Source of the DNA: Candidatus Parcubacteria bacterium
GTDB taxonomy: Bacteria; Patescibacteriota; Saccharimonadia; Saccharimonadales; UBA4665
Direction: 5' to 3'
DNA length: 64,000 bases
Assembly (NCBI GenBank): GCA_023434325.1
Contig: JAEYSX010000002.1
Coordinates: 186,001-250,000 of the forward strand
Shown here: positions 59,873-64,000 of the stretch, piece after piece
Position numbering within the stretch: position 1 is the stretch's first letter
Layout of the letters: every line of letters begins with the position of its first letter
Program-made: the position numbers and the translations under genes
The notes under the pieces: generated by a model
What the model saw: only the letters and a program-made list of their open reading frames with translations
What the model was told of the DNA's origin: nothing
Database searches by the model: none

Positions 59873-62491
59873 TTACTTTTTGCGGCGCGCAGCTTTTTTA
59901 CGGGTACGCTCGGCTTTGCGTGCTTTTTTGCGAACAGTTGTTTGCTTTTTGACCGGGGTGTTCGTCTGGCCTGTTCCCGCATCAAAGTCGGCAGCGTCAA
60001 ACTCGACCTCTGACTGGACGATTTTGTCGGCGTTACTGATAGAACCGCGTGCGGCGCGCGTCAGCTCGGTCTCGATAGGAGCCTCAAGCTGGTTTGCCGA
60101 TACCGGCTCGGCGTGGAAGAGTATGCGGACGACTTCATGGCGCAGTTCGGCCTGCATTTCGTCAAACAATACCTGAGCGCGGCGGCGGTACTCGACCAAT
60201 GGGTCGCGCTGACCGACGCTCATCCAGTGAATCCCCTCTTTGAGGTGATCCATGTTCTCTAGGTGGCGCATCCAAAGGTTGTCCAAAATCTGCAAATAAA
60301 TGTCGTGCTCTACCTTGCGCATAATCTCGCTTGTAAAAGCGGCTTCGCGGGCGTCATATAGCTCGCCGGCTTCTTTTACGAGCATGTCGCCAAAAGTGTC
60401 GGACGGCGTGTCAAACAAACGATCAAGCGCGGCGTCGTCCAGCGGGAAGACTTCGCGCACCATGGACTCAAACCGCTCGGTTAGCAAGTCTGGCGAGGCA
60501 GCCAATGCCTTCGCCTCTTCTTCGACAAAGATCTTAACGCGCTTGGAAATATCGTCGCTGCGCAAAATCTCTTTACGCATAGCGTAAATCGCCTTACGGT
60601 GGCGGTTCATCACATCGTCGTATTGTACGACGTGCTTGCGGGTATCAAAGTGGAATCCTTCTACCTTCTTTTGTGCACCCTCGAGTGCTCGGCTGATCAT
60701 ACGGTTCTGGATTGGCGTCTCATCATCAACACTCAAGCGGTTCATCAACTTAGCGATGCGGTCACCGCCAAAGATGCGCATCAGATCGTCCTCGGTACTT
60801 ACAAAGAACTGTGTCGTACCCGGGTCACCCTGACGACCGGCACGGCCGCGCAGCTGGTTGTCGATACGGCGCGATTCGTGGCGCTCGGTACCGAGCACAA
60901 ACAGTCCGCCAAGCTCTTTTACGTCTTCACCCAGAACGATGTCGGTACCACGACCGGCGATGTTGGTCGCCAGTGTTACGGCGCCCTTCTGCCCTGCTCG
61001 GGCAACAATGGCCGCCTCTTTTTCGTTGTTCTTGGCGTTAAGCACCTCGTGCGGCACACCGGCTTTTGTCAACATGTGCGCCAGTTTCTCGTTCTTTTCG
61101 ATCGAGGCGGTACCAAGCAGCACCGGCTGACCCTTTTCGTGGAGCTGCTTTACTTCTTCGACGATGGCCTTAAACTTACCGGCCTCGTTTTTGTAAATGC
61201 GGTCGGTGCGGTCTTCGCGGACAATCTTACGGTTAGACGGTACTTCTACTACGTCCAGCTTATAGATCTGGTGGAATTCTTCGGCCTCGGTCATAGCCGT
61301 ACCGGTCATACCGGACAGCTTGTCGTACAAACGGAAGTAGTTTTGGAACGAGATAGTCGCCAGCGTCATGCTCTCTTGCTGAACCTCGACATTTTCTTTG
61401 GCCTCGATAGCCTGGTGCAGACCTTCGTTATACCGCCTACCCTTGAGCAAACGCCCGGTAAATTCGTCTACGATGACGATCTCGCCCTCGTTGGTTACAA
61501 CGTAGTCTTTGTCGCGCTTAAAGAGAGCCTGTGCACGCAGTGCTTGCTCGAGGTGGTAGATTGTACGAATGTTCTCGGTAGCGTACAGATTTTTGATACC
61601 GAGGATCTTCTCGATTTTGTCGATACCCTCGTCGTTGAGGATGACGGTTTTGCGCTTTTCGTCTACTTCGTAGTGCTTGTCGCGCTCTACCTGGCGGGCG
61701 ATTTTTGCAAACTGCGAGTATGCTGTACCGCTGGTGACGCTTGGCGCCGAGATAATCAAAGGCGTTCGGGCTTCGTCAATAAGGATAGAGTCGGCCTCGT
61801 CCACGATGGCGTAGTTAAGCTCGCGCTGGCGCAGCTGGTCAACTTCGCGCACCATGTTATCGCGAAGGTAGTCAAAGCCGAATTCGTTGTTAGTACCGTA
61901 GGTAATGTCGGCGTTGTATGCCTCCTGGCGGGTTGCCGGGCGGAGGTGGCGGAATCGCTTATCCTCATGTTCGGTATTTGTAAATTCAGGGTCATATATA
62001 AATGAGCGGTCGGCAACAATAACACCAACGCTCATTCCCAAAAAGTCATATACCTGCGCCATCCAGCCGGCGTCACGCTGCGCCAGATATTCGTTTACGG
62101 TTACTACGTGCGCACCCTTACCTGTCAAAGCGTTGAGGTACACCGGTAGCGTTGCCACCAATGTCTTACCTTCACCGGTTTTCATCTCGGCGACGCTTCC
62201 TTCGTGCAGCACCATGCCGCCAATCAGCTGCACGTCAAAGTGGCGCATGCCGAGCGTGCGGGTAGCCGCCTCGCGCATAACCGCAAAGGCATCGGGCAGG
62301 ATTTTATCGAGTGTTTCGGTGGCCAGGCGCTTTTTGAGCACATCGGTCTGCGCCTTAAGCTTGGCGTCAGAAAGCTTCTCATACTTCTCGGCAAGCGCGT
62401 TGACTTCTTTTACTCTTTTGCGCAAACGTTTAATCGTCCGCGCCTGCGGATCCCCCAGCAGTTTTTTAACCAACAAATGATGAATCGCCAT
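59873..62491 (-). CDS. secA: preprotein translocase ATPase SecA
   Basis: About 872 aa. Walker A is MKTGEGKTLVATLP, the DEAD-type box VDEADSILIDEARTP, and the second RecA-like fold has IAGRGTDIVLG and GRAGRQGDPG. SecA drives proteins through SecYEG. The C-terminus is Lys/Arg-rich and lacks the CxCx8CH zinc domain used to bind SecB. A TTG codon at 62515 is in frame, but the ATG at 62491 has GAGGGGAG 8 nt upstream and is preferred. Confidence 0.96.
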   Translation of the reverse strand: MAIHHLLVKKLLGDPQARTIKRLRKRVKEVNALAEKYEKLSDAKLKAQTDVLKKRLATETLDKILPDAFAVMREAATRTLGMRHFDVQLIGGMVLHEGSVAEMKTGEGKTLVATLPVYLNALTGKGAHVVTVNEYLAQRDAGWMAQVYDFLGMSVGVIVADRSFIYDPEFTNTEHEDKRFRHLRPATRQEAYNADITYGTNNEFGFDYLRDNMVREVDQLRQRELNYAIVDEADSILIDEARTPLIISAPSVTSGTAYSQFAKIARQVERDKHYEVDEKRKTVILNDEGIDKIEKILGIKNLYATENIRTIYHLEQALRAQALFKRDKDYVVTNEGEIVIVDEFTGRLLKGRRYNEGLHQAIEAKENVEVQQESMTLATISFQNYFRLYDKLSGMTGTAMTEAEEFHQIYKLDVVEVPSNRKIVREDRTDRIYKNEAGKFKAIVEEVKQLHEKGQPVLLGTASIEKNEKLAHMLTKAGVPHEVLNAKNNEKEAAIVARAGQKGAVTLATNIAGRGTDIVLGEDVKELGGLFVLGTERHESRRIDNQLRGRAGRQGDPGTTQFFVSTEDDLMRIFGGDRIAKLMNRLSVDDETPIQNRMISRALEGAQKKVEGFHFDTRKHVVQYDDVMNRHRKAIYAMRKEILRSDDISKRVKIFVEEEAKALAASPDLLTERFESMVREVFPLDDAALDRLFDTPSDTFGDMLVKEAGELYDAREAAFTSEIMRKVEHDIYLQILDNLWMRHLENMDHLKEGIHWMSVGQRDPLVEYRRRAQVLFDEMQAELRHEVVRILFHAEPVSANQLEAPIETELTRAARGSISNADKIVQSEVEFDAADFDAGTGQTNTPVKKQTTVRKKARKAERTRKKAARRKK

Positions 62492-62614
62492 CGGAAAAAC
62501 TCCCCTCTTTAACAAGTCTTAGGCATTACAAAACATTGTAGCGCGTTATGCCACTGAACGCGAGAGATTTTAGAGGTAATCCACCCCTTAGCCAAAAAAC
62601 GATGCAATCTGTGG

Positions 62615-62974
62615 TTATGCTTGCCGCTTAAAGTGCCGCAACAAACGCTGATGCAGCTTGGGGTTAGCGTGCTTTTCTTTGTATTTGTGCAAGAGGTTCT
62701 TGAGCTTTTCTTCTACGATATCGACGGCCGCAAACATGTTAACGGTGGTCTCGCTGACCGTTAGTACCTCGCCAGGGAGATACAGCACGACTTCGCAGGT
62801 TCGTTGCTCTCTTGCCTTTACCCTGCCCTCTTTGAGTCTAACCTCGGCATGGGCGCTCTCGCGGGCGTGCCGCGGGATGTACTTTTCTAGGCCGCCAATT
62901 TTTTTGTTCACATATTTTTTGAGGTCGTCGCCCACGGTCATGTGAACCCCATTTATCTCGAGCTTTTTGATCAT
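62615..62974 (-). CDS. hpf: ribosome hibernation-promoting factor
   Basis: A 119-aa HPF/RaiA-type protein (INGVHMTVGDDLKKYVNKKI, then HAEVRLKEGRV and VSETTVNMFAAVD). It binds the 30S decoding region to inactivate ribosomes in stasis. It is the short form, without the long C-terminal dimerisation domain. AAAGGAGGG lies 5 nt before the ATG. Confidence 0.93.
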   Translation of the reverse strand: MIKKLEINGVHMTVGDDLKKYVNKKIGGLEKYIPRHARESAHAEVRLKEGRVKAREQRTCEVVLYLPGEVLTVSETTVNMFAAVDIVEEKLKNLLHKYKEKHANPKLHQRLLRHFKRQA

Positions 62975-62998
62975 GTAACCCTCCTTTTATGTTGAGCG

Positions 62999-64000
62999 TT
63001 AAATCTCGGCCTGGCCGCCCAAGAATGGACGCAGCACTTCGGGCACCACGATTCGGCCATCGGCAGTCTGAAAATTCTCGATAATAGCGATCAACGGACG
63101 CTGCGAAAAGACTGTCGCGTCGTTGGTATGCGCCAGCTCCATATTGCCGTTGGTTCGGCGTACGCGAGTGCGCATGCGGCGGGTCTGGTAGTCGGTAATG
63201 TAGTCGGCAGTATGTGTCTCGCGGTACTTGCCTTGCCCCGGCAGCCAACAATCGATATCTACGCCGGCGGCGTTGGGACCACCGATATCAGCAGTGCACT
63301 TTTGCAGTACACGGAACGGTACGCCCAGCTGCGTCATCAGATATTCCTGAATCGCAACCATAAATTTATGCTCGTCTAGACCGGTATCGGCCGTGGTAAA
63401 GCTTTCCATCTCGAGCTTGTCGAACTGATGGAGACGGAATATGCCCTCGGTGTCCTTGCCGTACGTACCTGCCTCGCGGCGAAACGCCGTGGTGTAGCCA
63501 AGCAAACGGATTGGCAGCTGCGATTCGTTTATAACTTCGCCCAGATACATTGGCGCCATTACGTGTTCGGCACTGGCGTTGAGCCAGAGGTCATCATCGG
63601 CCAGGCGGTAGGTCTGCTCTTCTTTGTTGAGGCGCCCGGTGGCCTCGTACACCTCGGTTCGGGCAACCGCTGGCGGCATCACGGGAATAAAAGGTTTACT
63701 CGATACGTTCAGGTTGCTGTCGGCAATAATCTGCTTGAGTAATTCTTCGTTCGTCAGGACGCTCATGCCGTATTGAACCAGTGCAAAATGTAAGCGCACA
63801 AGGTCGCCCTTTACGTATGCAAAGCGTGCACCGGCAACTTTTACGGCGCGCTCTTTGTCAATCCAGTCGCGCTCTTGGGCGATTTCCCAGTGGTTTTTTG
63901 GCTCAAAATCAAACTGCGGCGGTTCGCCGACTGTTTTGCTTACGACATTTTCGTCCTCGGAAGCGCCCACGGGAACATGATCGAGTGGCATATTGGGTAC
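62999..64000 (-). CDS. serS: seryl-tRNA synthetase (5' end beyond window)
   Basis: The C-terminal catalytic domain of a class II SerRS, cut by the window edge. The frame reads VPN-MPLDHVPVG at its start, which matches the conserved PNxPxxxVPVG junction after the N-terminal tRNA-binding arm, so roughly 100 N-terminal residues lie outside. Motif 2 is FRREAGTYGKDTEGIFRLHQF and motif 3 is near RTNGNMELAHTNDATVFSQR. It charges tRNA-Ser. hpf follows 24 nt downstream. Confidence 0.95.
   Translation of the reverse strand, partial: VPNMPLDHVPVGASEDENVVSKTVGEPPQFDFEPKNHWEIAQERDWIDKERAVKVAGARFAYVKGDLVRLHFALVQYGMSVLTNEELLKQIIADSNLNVSSKPFIPVMPPAVARTEVYEATGRLNKEEQTYRLADDDLWLNASAEHVMAPMYLGEVINESQLPIRLLGYTTAFRREAGTYGKDTEGIFRLHQFDKLEMESFTTADTGLDEHKFMVAIQEYLMTQLGVPFRVLQKCTADIGGPNAAGVDIDCWLPGQGKYRETHTADYITDYQTRRMRTRVRRTNGNMELAHTNDATVFSQRPLIAIIENFQTADGRIVVPEVLRPFLGGQAEI

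Noticed and set aside
60599..62005. 468-codon open frame antisense to secA
   Set aside because: Lies wholly inside secA on the opposite strand, has no start signals, and its open state follows from codon bias of secA.

Overview
The window looks like a chromosomal segment of a Patescibacteria/CPR bacterium, most likely Candidatus Saccharibacteria (TM7). This is inferred from gene content: a reduced division and cell-wall cluster (mraZ-rsmH-ftsL-ftsI-ftsW-murG-ftsQ) without murC-F, mraY, ftsA or ftsZ; a murT-gatD lipid II amidation pair; many short lineage-specific orphans; and no biosynthetic operons apart from pyrG. The release factor RF2 gene (prfB) is present and TGA is used as a stop, so the UGA=Gly code of Gracilibacteria/Absconditabacteria is excluded. 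No rRNA is present to settle the taxonomy.

Layout. 1-3.8 kb is accessory: small secreted or cysteine-rich proteins, a Dabb-DUF1653 fusion and a Fic/Doc toxin-like gene with a DNA-binding partner, followed by a bidirectional terminator and tRNA-Glu(CTC). 4-17.8 kb holds a sensor kinase/response regulator pair, a pseudouridine synthase, der, pth, a 0.6-kb RNA-like intergenic region, dprA, topA and a sigma4-HARE regulator, with unknown genes between them. 17.9-18.6 kb is non-coding. 18.7-26.3 kb is the minus-strand dcw cluster behind MraZ boxes, and a cluster of DnaA boxes lies just outside it. 26.5-34.8 kb carries radC, a TrmB-type regulator with a divergent membrane protein, a PIF1-HRDC helicase, a KwaB-like DUF4868 protein, a Nudix hydrolase, a SanA-like protein and RNase H. 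34.8-47.2 kb has a HEPN-like protein, glyQS, recO with a degenerate two-component pair, murT-gatD, xseAB, a flippase-like protein, a TRM11-like methyltransferase and rpmA. 47.3-64 kb has a GS-fold ligase-like protein, pyrG-response regulator, ctpA, an FtsEX operon with a coiled-coil M23 protein, prfB, an M16 peptidase, secA, hpf and the 3' part of serS.

Three global signals stand out. First, many genes have a -10 hexamer only 5-9 nt before the start codon, so leaderless transcription appears to be common. The dcw genes instead carry long A-rich leaders. Second, two intergenic sites share a nearly identical 55-nt core inside long inverted arms whose sequence differs completely between the sites. 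Third, a near-consensus promoter and a terminator bracket about 420 nt of hairpin-rich, non-coding sequence upstream of dprA.

Other notable points: the M23 domain encoded beside FtsEX appears circularly permuted; the kinase/receiver pair upstream of recO has lost its phosphorylation residues; and two very small genes (39 and 30 codons) are visible that size-limited gene calling would miss. All promoter and RNA calls are made by eye and no database search was run.
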